The notes: a model not told the origin generated them from the letters alone. DNA of 64,000 nt from Enterococcus saccharolyticus subsp. saccharolyticus (GCF_029023825.1 NZ_CP118957.1:701501-765500); one strand, 5' to 3'. Counted from the first letter of the stretch, positions 28,736 to 37,627 are shown. Numbers and translations are program-made.

Positions 28736-28784
28736 AAACAAGGCGATGACATCAGGTTTTATGGATGTCATCGCCTTGTTTTTT
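28736..28784. terminator. Bidirectional terminator, shared with CGNR gene end
   Basis: A 19-bp hairpin (28738-28756 with its complement near 28766-28784) ends in a T-run. Its right arm also encodes the last codons of the CGNR-family gene on the minus strand. Confidence 0.88.
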
Positions 28785-29336
28785 AGAGGTTGATTTTTTT
28801 GAAAAGCGTTCAACTTTATGTCGATTGCCACATATTTTCATTGAGCACCACTTTCTTTTCCCTGTTTTATTGATAAAAACCAAAATACAATCGGGATTGG
28901 CGCAATGACACAATTTTTCAATATCATTTGTCTCGATTAATCCGTATAGATGGAGGAGAATAACGCTTTTGAAGCCTTCAAAATGAGTTTCAGTGGGTAC
29001 AATTATTTTTTTGTTTTTAAAAAAATGCAAGATGAATGCAGCTTGTTGTAAATCGGTCTCGATTCTTTCTTTTAGCATCTCTTTTGAAATGACACCATTC
29101 ATAAACGCAGCTAATTTTTCGGCTAGCTCTGTTCGGTAATTGGTTATTTCTTTTAGCATGTTTAAGGAATCAATCCATGACTGTAAATAAGAAAATTGGA
29201 TAGTGACAGCATCATTTAACTGCGCCTCGTTAGTCATCCATATTTTAAATTCTTCTGGTGTACAAAGTAAGTCAATTTTTTTGTTGTTTCGAACAATGGT
29301 TGTATTTAAAAAATTTAAGCAGGACCATTGATTCAT
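28752..29336 (-). CDS. CGNR zinc-finger domain protein
   Basis: The C-terminus carries the CGNR zinc finger: CHCANPDC, then CSMKICGNRHKVERF, the family hallmark. The N-terminal domain (LNFLNTTIVRNNKKIDLL, then TPEEFKIW) is the ABATE-type ligand-binding half. Proteins of this family are predicted stress-linked transcription regulators. I start at the ATG at 29336 (MNQWSCLNF); the frame is open to 29366 but no ribosome site is seen for either. The 5' end sits within the remains of a GFA-family gene on the other strand. Confidence 0.75.
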   Translation of the reverse strand: MNQWSCLNFLNTTIVRNNKKIDLLCTPEEFKIWMTNEAQLNDAVTIQFSYLQSWIDSLNMLKEITNYRTELAEKLAAFMNGVISKEMLKERIETDLQQAAFILHFFKNKKIIVPTETHFEGFKSVILLHLYGLIETNDIEKLCHCANPDCILVFINKTGKRKWCSMKICGNRHKVERFSKKSTSKKQGDDIHKT

Positions 29337-29671
29337 TGTCATTGTAATTATTGTAGAAAAACACATACTGCTGCGTTTTCATCTAATTTAACTGCAAAAA
29401 AACTGATTTTACGCTTACAAGTGGAGAGAACTATATCACGTTCTATGAATCTTCTCCCGGAAAGCAACGTTATTTTTGTTCCAATTGTGGTAGTTCTCTA
29501 TGGCATGAAAAAAAAGAAACCAATCAATGGATGACAATTAAAATGGGTTCTATTGAAGAGTTTCCAGAATTTGAACAACAAGAATTTACTAGTTTTCATA
29601 TTCATTGTGAATCAGATAAACCATGGTTAACGTATGAAAATTTAGAAAAACATCAACAACTGCCAAAGTAA
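29316..29671 (+). pseudogene. Broken GFA/CENP-V-family gene (5' truncated, frameshifted)
   Basis: The two halves of a GFA-type zinc protein are readable in different frames. The first (IHCHCNYCRKTHTAAF, from about 29331) runs into a run of seven A at 29396-29402. It continues in the other frame with DFTLTSGENYITFYESSPG, RYFCSNCGSSLWHE and HIHCESDKPWLTYENL, to a stop at 29669. The first 20 or so residues, with the first two zinc ligands, are missing at the junction with the CGNR gene. One base of indel plus the truncation make it inactive. Confidence 0.8.
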
Positions 29672-29728
29672 CCAATAATATAGCGCCCTATTTCTATAAC
29701 AAGAGATAGAGCGCTGTATTATTGGTTA
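29669..29728. terminator. Bidirectional terminator
   Basis: A long hairpin (gtaaccaataatatagcgc with gcgctgtattattggttac, about 22-base loop) lies between the broken GFA gene and the convergent GNAT gene; its right arm reaches into the GNAT coding end. Confidence 0.8.
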
Positions 29729-30210
29729 CACTGTTTTTTTTTTGGAAAAATGTTTTTAGTAAAGAAAGTAATGGTCATGTTTTCTTGAATTTCTTGTGTG
29801 TCTTTTTGTTGATGATAGCCTGCTTTTTGATAGAAGTGTATTAATTTTTCTTCTTGTAAAATCGTACTTAGTTGCCAAGCCATCACAGTTGGAAAGGTTG
29901 TCTCGATTAATTGTAAAACGTGACTACCATATCCTTGATTTTCTTTATCAGGTAAAATCGCAATGGGCGCAATTCGTGCACGAGTCTGGGAATCATAGGT
30001 AACCACACGAATAAAGCCAATTGTTTCAGTCGTTGCAATCAAGAAAAAATAATTGTTTGGTAGTCGATATTTTTCTTGTAATCCTGCTAGTGTTTGTGTA
30101 TAAGGCGATGTTTGGTGGTCTTGGTATTTTTTATATAATTTTTGGAAGGCGGCTTTTTGAATCATGATGATGTCAGATAAGTTATTTTCTGTGATGGGAA
30201 TTAAACGCAT
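29719..30210 (-). CDS. GNAT-family N-acetyltransferase
   Basis: This is a 163-residue acetyltransferase of the GNAT fold. The acetyl-CoA loop is in IAILPDKENQGYGSHVLQLIE (near residues 88-108), and HFYQKAGYHQQ is the usual C-terminal motif. The substrate is unknown. It is divergent from pstS, so the pho boxes at 30252-30311 sit in a shared promoter region. It ends in the hairpin shared with the GFA remnant. Confidence 0.85.
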   Translation of the reverse strand: MRLIPITENNLSDIIMIQKAAFQKLYKKYQDHQTSPYTQTLAGLQEKYRLPNNYFFLIATTETIGFIRVVTYDSQTRARIAPIAILPDKENQGYGSHVLQLIETTFPTVMAWQLSTILQEEKLIHFYQKAGYHQQKDTQEIQENMTITFFTKNIFPKKKQCNQ

Positions 30211-30251
30211 TGTATGTCCTCCTAGGTAGGTAGTAACAAAAGCATAACATG

Positions 30252-30311
30252 TTTACACAATTTTTACATAGGTTGGTGAATTCTTTACATAAAGTCCATA
30301 AGGGATTTACA
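30252..30311 (+). promoter_or_regulatory. Four phased TTTACA boxes, PhoP-type binding region
   Basis: TTTACA occurs at 30252, 30263, 30284 and 30306, spaced 11, 21 and 22 bases, so all copies are on the same face of the helix. This matches the repeated TT(A/T)ACA direct repeats of Firmicute PhoP boxes. An extended -10 (TGTTAAACT, 30318-30326) follows and pstS starts at 30361. phoPR is 3 kb away. Confidence 0.8.
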
Positions 30312-30360
30312 TTCGCTTGTTAAACTATGGATGTTAGAAAGAGAGAGGAGAATTTCATCA

Positions 30361-31260
30361 ATGAAAAAAATCACAGGTTTACTTGTATTAGCAGGTGTAT
30401 TATTAGCAGGATGTGGCGGAGGAAATGGTTCAACTGACGGTTCAGGATCATCTTCATCAGCTGCGGGCGGATCAAATGAAAACGTAGAAATCGTGGCAGT
30501 AGGTTCCACAGCATTACAACCTTTAGTAGACGCTGCGAAAGATAGCTTTAGCGCTGAAAATCCTAACTATACTATTTCTGTCCAAGGTGGCGGAAGTGGA
30601 ACTGGTTTAAGCCAAGTAGCAGCAGGTGCGGTAACGATTGGGAACTCGGATGTTTTCGCTGAAGAAAAAGATGGCATTCCAGCAGACGAATTAGTCGATC
30701 ATAAAGTTGCAGTTGTAGGTATGGCACCAGTTGTGAACAAAGAAGTGGGTGTAACGGATATTACGAAACAACAATTAATTGATATCTTCACTGGCAAAAT
30801 CAAAAACTGGAAAGAAGTTGGCGGAGCAGACCAAGAAATTTCTGTAGTCAATCGTGCATCAGGTAGTGGTACTCGTGCAACATTTGAAAAATGGGGCTTA
30901 GATGGTGCTGAAACAATTCAATCACAAGAACAAGATTCTTCAGGAACTGTTCGCAAAATTGTTGCAGAAACACCAGGAACAATCAGCTATTTAGCGTTAT
31001 CTTACATTGATGACTCAATGCAAGAATTATCAATTGATGGTGTAAAACCAACACCAGAAACAATTCAAACAAACGATTGGACAATCTGGTCTTACGAGCA
31101 TATGTATACAAAAGGTGAACCAGATGCGAATGTCAAAAAATTCTTAGATTACATGGTAACAGATGAAATCCAAAACGGTGTAGTAAAAGAATTAGGTTAC
31201 TTACCAATCACTGACATGAAAGTAGAACGTACAGTTGACGGTGACATCAAAGACTTATAA
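30361..31260 (+). CDS. pstS: Phosphate-binding lipoprotein PstS
   Basis: This is the extracellular phosphate receptor of the Pst importer. The signal peptide ends in the lipobox LLAGC (near residue 18), followed by a Gly/Ser-rich linker. Phosphate-binding motifs are visible: AVGSTALQPLVDAA, QGGGSGTGLSQVAAG and VNRASGSGTRATFEKW. The frame opens at 30331, but ATG 30361 has gagagaggag upstream and gives MKKITGLL. No pstC, pstA or pstB is adjacent. A bidirectional terminator follows. Confidence 0.94.
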   Translation: MKKITGLLVLAGVLLAGCGGGNGSTDGSGSSSSAAGGSNENVEIVAVGSTALQPLVDAAKDSFSAENPNYTISVQGGGSGTGLSQVAAGAVTIGNSDVFAEEKDGIPADELVDHKVAVVGMAPVVNKEVGVTDITKQQLIDIFTGKIKNWKEVGGADQEISVVNRASGSGTRATFEKWGLDGAETIQSQEQDSSGTVRKIVAETPGTISYLALSYIDDSMQELSIDGVKPTPETIQTNDWTIWSYEHMYTKGEPDANVKKFLDYMVTDEIQNGVVKELGYLPITDMKVERTVDGDIKDL

Positions 31261-31269
31261 AAGTAGAAA

Positions 31270-31312
31270 ACAAGCGACTATCTTCCCCCTATGAGATAGT
31301 CGCTTGTTTTTT
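31270..31312. terminator. Bidirectional terminator after pstS
   Basis: The hairpin acaagcgactatct/agatagtcgcttgt with a short loop is followed by a T-run on the plus strand. Confidence 0.88.
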
Positions 31313-31677
31313 TATGCGATTGTTTTAATTTTAAAAGTAAAATACAACATCAAACAACACCAAATACCAAATAACATCAGTTGGAGCAATGGACGCTGGT
31401 GAACCATTAGAAAACTAATACTCATCGTAAGAGTAACAGTCACCATCGCGCGACGTTTGGTTTGTTTCGTCATACCTTTGCCGTTGACAAAATCAGCTAG
31501 ATGATTTTGATAAAGTTTGGTATGGATAAACCATTGATGCATGCGCTCAGAACCTTTTGCAAAGGAATACGTCGCTAACAAGAGAAAAGGGACTGTTGGC
31601 AGGACGGGTAGTACTGTACCTGCTGCACCTAAACCCAGGCCTACGCAACCAAGTGTCAGATAAAATATTTTCTTCAT
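31312..31677 (-). CDS. DUF454/YbaN-family membrane protein
   Basis: This 121-residue protein has three to four hydrophobic helices and the family pattern GAAGTVLPVLPTVPFLLLATYSFAKGS near the N-terminus, then HQWFIHTKLYQNHLADF. The function of the family is unknown. It follows phoR by 8 bases in the same direction, so it should belong to the phoPR transcript. Confidence 0.85.
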   Translation of the reverse strand: MKKIFYLTLGCVGLGLGAAGTVLPVLPTVPFLLLATYSFAKGSERMHQWFIHTKLYQNHLADFVNGKGMTKQTKRRAMVTVTLTMSISFLMVHQRPLLQLMLFGIWCCLMLYFTFKIKTIA

Positions 31678-31685
31678 TTTTCCTC

Positions 31686-33389
31686 CTAATTCACCGGCAA
31701 GTACACATAAAACGTCGAACCGACACCTAAGTGACTGTCGACATGAATACTTCCGCCTAAAATTTCAACATAATCTTTTACAATGGCTAAACCTAATCCT
31801 GTTCCGCCAGAATTCCGTGCTCGTGCTTTGTCTACTCGATAGAAACGTTCAAAAATTCTTGTTTGTTCTTCTTTTTCAATGCCAATTCCAAAATCTTGTA
31901 CTTGGAAAACCAATCCATTTTTTTCAGCAAATTGAATGTTAATTTGACCATTCGGTAAGGAATAATTAATGGCATTTTCAATAAGGTTTTTACAGATTGG
32001 ATAAAAAACTTCTACTTTTGTTGTAAATGTTAATTCAGGGTCACCCTCAAGTGTTACAGCGAGATTTTTTTCTTGAATAATTGGTGTATAATCTGCTAGA
32101 AGTTGTTGGAGTACTTGCTTTACGTTAAGTGTTTGAATGTGGTAATTGATATCCGCACTTTTCGAAAGTTGAATAATTTCTTGAATCAAACTTTCTAAGC
32201 GATAGGCATCTTTTTGCATGATTTTCAAAAAAGCAGTCAGTGTTTCTGGGTCATCTTTGGCACCATCTAACAAGGTTTCTGTAAAACCAATCAATGAAGT
32301 GACGGGTGTCTTCAATTCATGTGATACATTGCCGACGAAATCTTTTTGTAGTTTTTCAAGTTGGCGAATGCGTGTTAAGTCATAGGAAACACCCAGAATT
32401 TGGTTTGCCTCCTCAAAATAACGTAGTGTAATATCTAAGACACGTTCATGTGACGTTTTGATTTCTTCATGAATAAAAGGATGTCCCTCATTGATTTGAT
32501 AAATCATTTGAATCAATTGTGTGTCAGTAATGGATTCAGTAAAGGAACGTTGTAAGGGAGCAGCAAAATTACCAAGTTGTTCTTGCATTGTTGCATTCAT
32601 TAATAATAATTGACCATCGTCATCAATAATAAATACACCGATCATTAACTCATTTAAGAGGGTGTACAATCGTTTTTCACTTGCGCTATATGCTTGGTAA
32701 GTATGGCTCATTTGTTCGCTCAATACATTCACACTTTGGTATAATTCTTCCCATTGTGGTGACGATTGCATAATAATCTCGGGGCTATCGGGTTGTTCAA
32801 TCATTTTTTTTATGACGGGCAAAATTGTTTCCACTGGTCGATTACGACGTCGTAAAATTTGTAAGATAATGCCACTTAAGATTAACCAGAACAAACTATA
32901 CACAAGAAAAATCGCGTGTTTCATTTTTTGAGCGCTGGGCAAAAAATTGGCTGTAGGTTCCGCAATACGAAGAATGTTTTTTAATTGTCCTTCTTCTTTT
33001 ATCGGAATCGCGACATAGAGTAATTCTTTATGTAATGTCGGACTCATCCGCACAGCACGACCTAAAGCACTACCATTTAACACAGCATTGACTTCGGGCC
33101 GTTTGGAACGGGTACCCGATAGTGTGGAATCATAAGTATCAAATAAAATATTGCCTTTTTCATCGAGCGAAGTAATTCGTTCTTCTGAATCAACGACGTA
33201 TTTATTCGCAATTGTTTCTAGCGATTGGTTATTTTCTGATAAACGAATAAATAAATCGGCTTTTTGCTCAAGATACGTTTCATGTTGACTTAATACTTGT
33301 TGGTCGTAAAAATTTTGAATGAATTGCCAGCTACCAATAAAAATAGCGAGTAGCAGCAGTAACCATCCGAGATAATTTTGTTTTTTCAT
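31686..33389 (-). CDS. phoR: Sensor histidine kinase PhoR
   Basis: This is the membrane sensor of the phosphate-starvation two-component system. Helix 1 (residues about 7-24) and helix 2 (about 139-160) bracket an extracytoplasmic domain. A HAMP-like stretch, a PAS domain (about 235-335) and the H-box FVGNVSHELKTPVTSL follow. The ATPase core has NLIENAINYS, DFGIGIEKEE, FERFYRVD and GTGLGLAIV. The 567-residue length is typical. It overlaps phoP by four bases. Confidence 0.93.
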   Translation of the reverse strand: MKKQNYLGWLLLLLAIFIGSWQFIQNFYDQQVLSQHETYLEQKADLFIRLSENNQSLETIANKYVVDSEERITSLDEKGNILFDTYDSTLSGTRSKRPEVNAVLNGSALGRAVRMSPTLHKELLYVAIPIKEEGQLKNILRIAEPTANFLPSAQKMKHAIFLVYSLFWLILSGIILQILRRRNRPVETILPVIKKMIEQPDSPEIIMQSSPQWEELYQSVNVLSEQMSHTYQAYSASEKRLYTLLNELMIGVFIIDDDGQLLLMNATMQEQLGNFAAPLQRSFTESITDTQLIQMIYQINEGHPFIHEEIKTSHERVLDITLRYFEEANQILGVSYDLTRIRQLEKLQKDFVGNVSHELKTPVTSLIGFTETLLDGAKDDPETLTAFLKIMQKDAYRLESLIQEIIQLSKSADINYHIQTLNVKQVLQQLLADYTPIIQEKNLAVTLEGDPELTFTTKVEVFYPICKNLIENAINYSLPNGQINIQFAEKNGLVFQVQDFGIGIEKEEQTRIFERFYRVDKARARNSGGTGLGLAIVKDYVEILGGSIHVDSHLGVGSTFYVYLPVN

Positions 33390-34093
33390 CCTTCATTTGG
33401 CTCCAAAAACTTATAGCCAAATCCACGGACGGTTTGTAAATATTGTGGATGTTTAGGATCTTGTTCAATTTTTTCACGTAGGTGACTGACATGGACATCT
33501 ACGATTCGACTTTGACCATCAAAGTCAAAATGCCAAATTCGTTCTAATAATGTATCACGATCAATGACGCGTCCTTTACGTTTCATAAAATAAACAAGTA
33601 ATTCAAACTCTTTTGGAGTTAAAACAATTGGTGTGCCTTTCACTGTGACATGGTAGTTTGTCACATCTGCGACAATATCACCAACGATTAATTCTTCTTC
33701 GTTTTCTTCTTGATTGGTTTGTTTGCGTGGCTCCATGCGACGGAAAATAGCTTTCATGCGTGCAAGAACTTCTCGTGGACTAAATGGTTTGGTTAAATAA
33801 TCATCGGCACCAATTTCTAATCCTAAAATCCGGTCGATAGGATCATCTTTGGCAGTTAATACTAAAATGGGTGTTTCAATTTTTTCTTGACGTAATTTTC
33901 GTGTGATTTCAATACCATCTAAATTCGGTAACATGACATCTAGAATTAAAAAATCAAACGGCTGTGTGAGGGCAAGTTCATAACCTTCTAATCCATCACT
34001 GGCGCTAGTTACTTGGTAGCCTTCTTTTTCTAAATTAAATGTTAATAAAGTGACAATTGATGGTTCGTCATCAACGATTAAAACTTTTTTCAT
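33386..34093 (-). CDS. phoP: Response regulator PhoP (OmpR/PhoB family)
   Basis: The receiver domain has the phosphorylated aspartate in FLILDVMLPNLDG (near residue 53) and the LTAKDDP switch. An acidic linker leads to a C-terminal OmpR winged helix (LTPKEFELLVYFMKRKGRVI, then DVHVSHLREKIE, then TVRGFGYKF). 235 residues. It is probably the regulator of the TTTACA boxes before pstS. An extended -10 TGGTAAAAT is present on this strand at 34134-34142. Confidence 0.94.
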   Translation of the reverse strand: MKKVLIVDDEPSIVTLLTFNLEKEGYQVTSASDGLEGYELALTQPFDFLILDVMLPNLDGIEITRKLRQEKIETPILVLTAKDDPIDRILGLEIGADDYLTKPFSPREVLARMKAIFRRMEPRKQTNQEENEEELIVGDIVADVTNYHVTVKGTPIVLTPKEFELLVYFMKRKGRVIDRDTLLERIWHFDFDGQSRIVDVHVSHLREKIEQDPKHPQYLQTVRGFGYKFLEPNEG

Positions 34094-34133
34094 GGGGAAA
34101 CTCCTTGTAAAGCATATTTTTGAGACTAGTTAC

Positions 34134-34142
34134 ATTTTACCA
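34134..34142 (-). promoter_or_regulatory. Extended -10 of the phoP promoter
   Basis: The complement reads TGGTAAAAT, about 40 bases upstream of the phoP start on the minus strand. Confidence 0.45.
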
Positions 34143-34180
34143 TGAATACACGCTTGGGACTATTGTCTGACTTAAATAAA

Positions 34181-34189
34181 TGTTATAAT
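34181..34189 (+). promoter_or_regulatory. Extended -10 upstream of the DUF523 gene
   Basis: TGTTATAAT (TGn with consensus TATAAT) lies 36 bases before the start codon. A TTGTCT at 34163 is 15 bases away. Confidence 0.55.
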
Positions 34190-34224
34190 ATAAAACGACT
34201 TTAGTAGAAGAAAGGCGTGTCGAA

Positions 34225-34689
34225 ATGATTGGGATTAGTGCGTGTTTGGGCGGTAGTTGTTGTCGCTATGATGGGAAACATCAAGAAGTTTCTAGTTTGA
34301 AAAAACGACTGGAACAAAACCAAGCCATTCGCGTTTGTCCAGAAGTGCTAGGTGGTTTGCCAATACCACGTGATCCGGCTGAAATTAGCGGGGGAAACGG
34401 ATTTGATGTTTGGCAAGGAACGGCGCAGGTGATTACCAATCAAGGAGAAGATGTGACAGACATGTTTAAAGAGGGAGCCAAACGTGCGTATGAAAAATTA
34501 CAGGCACAAGGAATTACTCACCTCGTCTTAAAAGACAAAAGTCCATCTTGTGGCAGCCAAGTAATCTATGACGGGACTTTTTCGGGAACGAAAGTGCAAG
34601 GAATCGGTGTTGCGACAGCGTATTTTCTCTTGCAAGGAATGACCGTTCAATCCGAAGTTCAATGGTTAGCACAGCAAGGAGGGGAATAG
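34225..34689 (+). CDS. DUF523-family protein
   Basis: This 154-residue protein has the conserved cysteines of DUF523: CLGGSCCRYDG at the N-terminus, VCPEVLGGLPIPRDPAE in the middle and LKDKSPSCG near residue 110. The family function is unknown. The cysteine pattern suggests metal or Fe-S binding. It is followed immediately by ylxM-ffh and is probably co-transcribed with them. Confidence 0.85.
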   Translation: MIGISACLGGSCCRYDGKHQEVSSLKKRLEQNQAIRVCPEVLGGLPIPRDPAEISGGNGFDVWQGTAQVITNQGEDVTDMFKEGAKRAYEKLQAQGITHLVLKDKSPSCGSQVIYDGTFSGTKVQGIGVATAYFLLQGMTVQSEVQWLAQQGGE

Positions 34690-35028
34690 ATGGAAATTGA
34701 AAAAACAAATCGGATGAATGCTCTCTTTGAATTTTATTCAACGTTGCTGACAGAAAAACAAATGAATTATATGGAATTGTATTATGCGAATGATTTTTCT
34801 TTAGGAGAAATTGCAGAAGAATTTAATGTTAGTCGTCAAGCAGTTTATGATAATATAAAGAGGACCGAGAAAATTCTGGAAGACTATGAACGGAAACTAC
34901 ATATGTTTTCTGATTATATCGTTCGTAGTGAATTATTGGATCAATTAAATGACTATTTAGCTGAGCATTACCCGCAAGATACAACACTGGCTAATTTTGT
35001 GCGGGATATACAAGAAATCGAAGAATAA
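34690..35028 (+). CDS. ylxM: YlxM/p13-family SRP-operon regulator
   Basis: This is a 112-residue HTH protein with a sigma-70 region-4-like motif ([22 protein letters not shown]). YlxM binds the signal recognition particle and stimulates its GTPase complex in streptococci. It starts directly after the DUF523 stop and precedes ffh by 15 bases, the standard order ylxM-ffh. Confidence 0.92.
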   Translation: MEIEKTNRMNALFEFYSTLLTEKQMNYMELYYANDFSLGEIAEEFNVSRQAVYDNIKRTEKILEDYERKLHMFSDYIVRSELLDQLNDYLAEHYPQDTTLANFVRDIQEIEE

Positions 35029-35043
35029 AGGAATGAATAAAAG

Positions 35044-36465
35044 ATGGCATTTGAAAGTTTGACAGAACGTCTGCAACAGGCGATGAGCAAGCTTCGTAAA
35101 AAAGGCAAAGTCTCTGAAGCAGATGTAAAGGAAATGATGCGCGAGATTCGTTTGGCATTACTAGAAGCCGACGTTAACTTGCAAGTGGTAAAAGAATTCA
35201 CGAAAAATGTTCGTGAACGTGCCGTTGGGGTGGAAGTATTAGAAAGTCTATCTCCCGCACAACAAATCGTGAAAATCGTTGATGAAGAATTAACGAAAAC
35301 ATTAGGTTCTGAAGCTGTTGGTATTGAAAAAAATCCAAAAATTCCAACAGTCATTATGATGGTTGGTTTACAAGGTGCAGGTAAAACAACGTTTGCTGGT
35401 AAATTAGCCAACCATTTGATTAAAACCGAAAAAGCTCGTCCGTTAATGATTGCAGGCGACGTGTACCGTCCAGCAGCGATTGATCAATTAAAAGTATTAG
35501 GACAACAGTTAGATGTGCCTGTATTTGATATGGGAACAGAAGTGAGTCCAGTTGAGATTGTTCGTCAAGGGATGGAACTAGCCCGTGAAAAGAAAAATGA
35601 CTACGTTTTAATCGATACAGCGGGTCGTTTACACATTGATGAAGCCTTGATGGATGAGTTAAAACAAATCAAAGAAATTGCCCAACCAAACGAAATTTTA
35701 TTAGTTGTCGATGCGATGACTGGTCAAGATGCTGTTAACGTGGCAGATAGTTTTAACCAACAATTAGGCATTACAGGGGTTGTTATCACGAAACTAGATG
35801 GTGACACTCGTGGTGGTGCGGCACTATCGATTCGTTCGGTCACAGGTGCACCTATTAAATTTACCGGTACTGGTGAAAAATTAACTGATTTAGAAGTCTT
35901 CCACCCAGATCGTATGTCTAGTCGTATTTTAGGCATGGGTGATATGTTAACGTTAATCGAAAAAGCCCAACAAGATTACGATGAGAAAAAAGCCGAAGAA
36001 TTAGCGCAAAAAATGCGTGAAAACAGCTTTGACTTTAATGATTTTATTGAGCAATTTGAACAACTAGAAAACATGGGACCTTTGGAAGATTTGATGAAGA
36101 TGATTCCGGGAATGAGTCAAATGCCAGGATTAGAAAACTTCAAATTAGATCCAAAAGATGTTGCGCGTAAAAAAGCGATGATCTATTCAATGACTCCTGC
36201 CGAACGTGAAAACCCAGATTTATTAAATCCAAGTCGTCGTCGTCGAATTGCGGCGGGTTCTGGAAATAGTGTCGTTGAAGTCAATCGCATGATTAAGCAA
36301 TTCAAAGAGTCACGCAAAATGATGCAACAAGTTTCAAAAGGAAATATCAACAACATTCCGGGCATGGATCAAATGTTTGGTGGTGGCGTTAAAGGGAAAC
36401 TTGGCAAAATGGCGATGAATCGTATGGTGAAGAAAAACAAGAAGAAAAAGAAAAAACGTAAATAA
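35044..36465 (+). CDS. ffh: Signal recognition particle protein Ffh
   Basis: Ffh binds signal sequences at the ribosome and docks with FtsY. The N domain is followed by the G domain with GLQGAGKTTFAGKLA (G1), DTAGRLHID (G3), TKLDGDTRGGA (G4) and the M domain from about residue 300 with its methionine-rich helices (MSQMPGLENF, MIYSMTPAERENP). It has a lysine-rich tail. 473 residues, normal. rpsP does not follow directly; it lies 11 kb downstream. Confidence 0.97.
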   Translation: MAFESLTERLQQAMSKLRKKGKVSEADVKEMMREIRLALLEADVNLQVVKEFTKNVRERAVGVEVLESLSPAQQIVKIVDEELTKTLGSEAVGIEKNPKIPTVIMMVGLQGAGKTTFAGKLANHLIKTEKARPLMIAGDVYRPAAIDQLKVLGQQLDVPVFDMGTEVSPVEIVRQGMELAREKKNDYVLIDTAGRLHIDEALMDELKQIKEIAQPNEILLVVDAMTGQDAVNVADSFNQQLGITGVVITKLDGDTRGGAALSIRSVTGAPIKFTGTGEKLTDLEVFHPDRMSSRILGMGDMLTLIEKAQQDYDEKKAEELAQKMRENSFDFNDFIEQFEQLENMGPLEDLMKMIPGMSQMPGLENFKLDPKDVARKKAMIYSMTPAERENPDLLNPSRRRRIAAGSGNSVVEVNRMIKQFKESRKMMQQVSKGNINNIPGMDQMFGGGVKGKLGKMAMNRMVKKNKKKKKKRK

Positions 36466-36470
36466 AAATT

Positions 36471-36503
36471 GGAGTCAACAGCGATGTTGACTCTCTTTTT
36501 ACA
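36471..36503 (+). terminator. ffh terminator
   Basis: The hairpin gagtcaaca/tgttgactc with a four-base loop is followed by T-rich sequence. Confidence 0.85.
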
Positions 36504-36517
36504 TTGGAGGAGATAGG

Positions 36518-37351
36518 ATGCAGCTGAAAAAAGGTGATACAGTAGCACTAGTTGGCAATTCGAACCCACAGACCAAACCAGCAGAAGTTGAACAATTAGT
36601 TTACTTACTGCAAGCGATGGGCTTAGATGTCCAGACAAGTCCGTTGTTATTTGACACAGCGACAACCAATACAAAAGCTAAAGCAACTGTCTTACAAGAT
36701 TATTTCGAAAATCCCCATATTCAAGCAATTTTTGATATTTCAGGAGGCGATCGTGCAAATAGTATTTTGCCCTATTTGGATTATGCGAAAATTGCGAAAC
36801 ATCCCACCCCTTTTTTTGGTTATAGTGATTTGACAACTGTTTTAAATAGTCTATTAGTGGTGCAATCCACAAAACTGTTTCAATTGAAAACACTTCTGTG
36901 GGATGAAAGTGGGCAACAGCGTCAAAAATTTTATGAGACCTTTTTCAAACAGCAGACCAGTTTATACGATGTGGCGTGGGAATTTGTTCAAGGAAATGAC
37001 ATTGAGGGCTTGGTAGTAGGTGGGAATATCCGTTGCTTGCTTAAATTATCAGGAACGCCTTATTTACCAGACTTGCGCGATAAAGTGTTGTTTCTTGAAA
37101 GCTTTGGTGGTGGTAAAGATGCCATTTTTTCAATGTTGCATCATTTGGTGCAATTGCCACATTTTGAACAGGTGAATGGGATTTTATTAGGAACTTTTAC
37201 AAGCTATCAAAAAGAAGAAATATATCCCATTGAACAATTAATCAAAGATGTTTTACCAGTGGAATTGCCAATTGCTAAAACAACACAGATTGGTCATGGA
37301 AAGGATTCACACGCTCTTTCTTTAGGAAAAGTTATTCAATTACGTGCTTGA
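36518..37351 (+). CDS. Peptidase S66-family LD-carboxypeptidase (MccF-like)
   Basis: This is a 277-residue serine peptidase of family S66, which trims the L,D-bond of murein tetrapeptides or inactivates microcin-type adducts. The nucleophile elbow is GYSDLTTV (Ser near residue 103). The later family motifs with the acidic and histidine partners are VVGGNIRCLLKLSGTPYLPD and GILLGTFTSY, then QIGHGKDSHALSLGK. Signal peptide absent, so cytoplasmic. It is a single gene between ffh and csbD. Confidence 0.83.
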   Translation: MQLKKGDTVALVGNSNPQTKPAEVEQLVYLLQAMGLDVQTSPLLFDTATTNTKAKATVLQDYFENPHIQAIFDISGGDRANSILPYLDYAKIAKHPTPFFGYSDLTTVLNSLLVVQSTKLFQLKTLLWDESGQQRQKFYETFFKQQTSLYDVAWEFVQGNDIEGLVVGGNIRCLLKLSGTPYLPDLRDKVLFLESFGGGKDAIFSMLHHLVQLPHFEQVNGILLGTFTSYQKEEIYPIEQLIKDVLPVELPIAKTTQIGHGKDSHALSLGKVIQLRA

Positions 37352-37424
37352 TTACCATATCATTGGTTCTTTCTAAAAAAGGATGTTATCATAAAGATAT
37401 ATTCATGTAAAGGAGAGATACACT

Positions 37425-37613
37425 ATGGTAAACAAAGAACAAGTTGAAGGTAAAGTAACCGAAGCTAAAGGGAAAGTAACTGGTGACGACTCCGAGGAAT
37501 TAAAAGGCAAAATCAAAGAAAAATATGGTGAAGCCAAAGAAAAAGCCGAAGAATTAGTAGATGAAGTCGCTGGTAAAGTCAACGATTTATTCGATAAAAA
37601 AGATAAGAAATAG
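37425..37613 (+). CDS. CsbD-family stress protein
   Basis: This is a small hydrophilic protein of 62 residues, mostly lysine and glutamate in helical repeats (KVTEAKGKVTGDD, then EELKGKIKEKYGEAKEKAEEL). CsbD proteins are induced by general stress in Firmicutes; the molecular function is unknown. A ribosome site aaggagag precedes it, and a strong hairpin follows. Confidence 0.88.
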   Translation: MVNKEQVEGKVTEAKGKVTGDDSEELKGKIKEKYGEAKEKAEELVDEVAGKVNDLFDKKDKK

Positions 37614-37627
37614 CCACCAAAAAGTAT

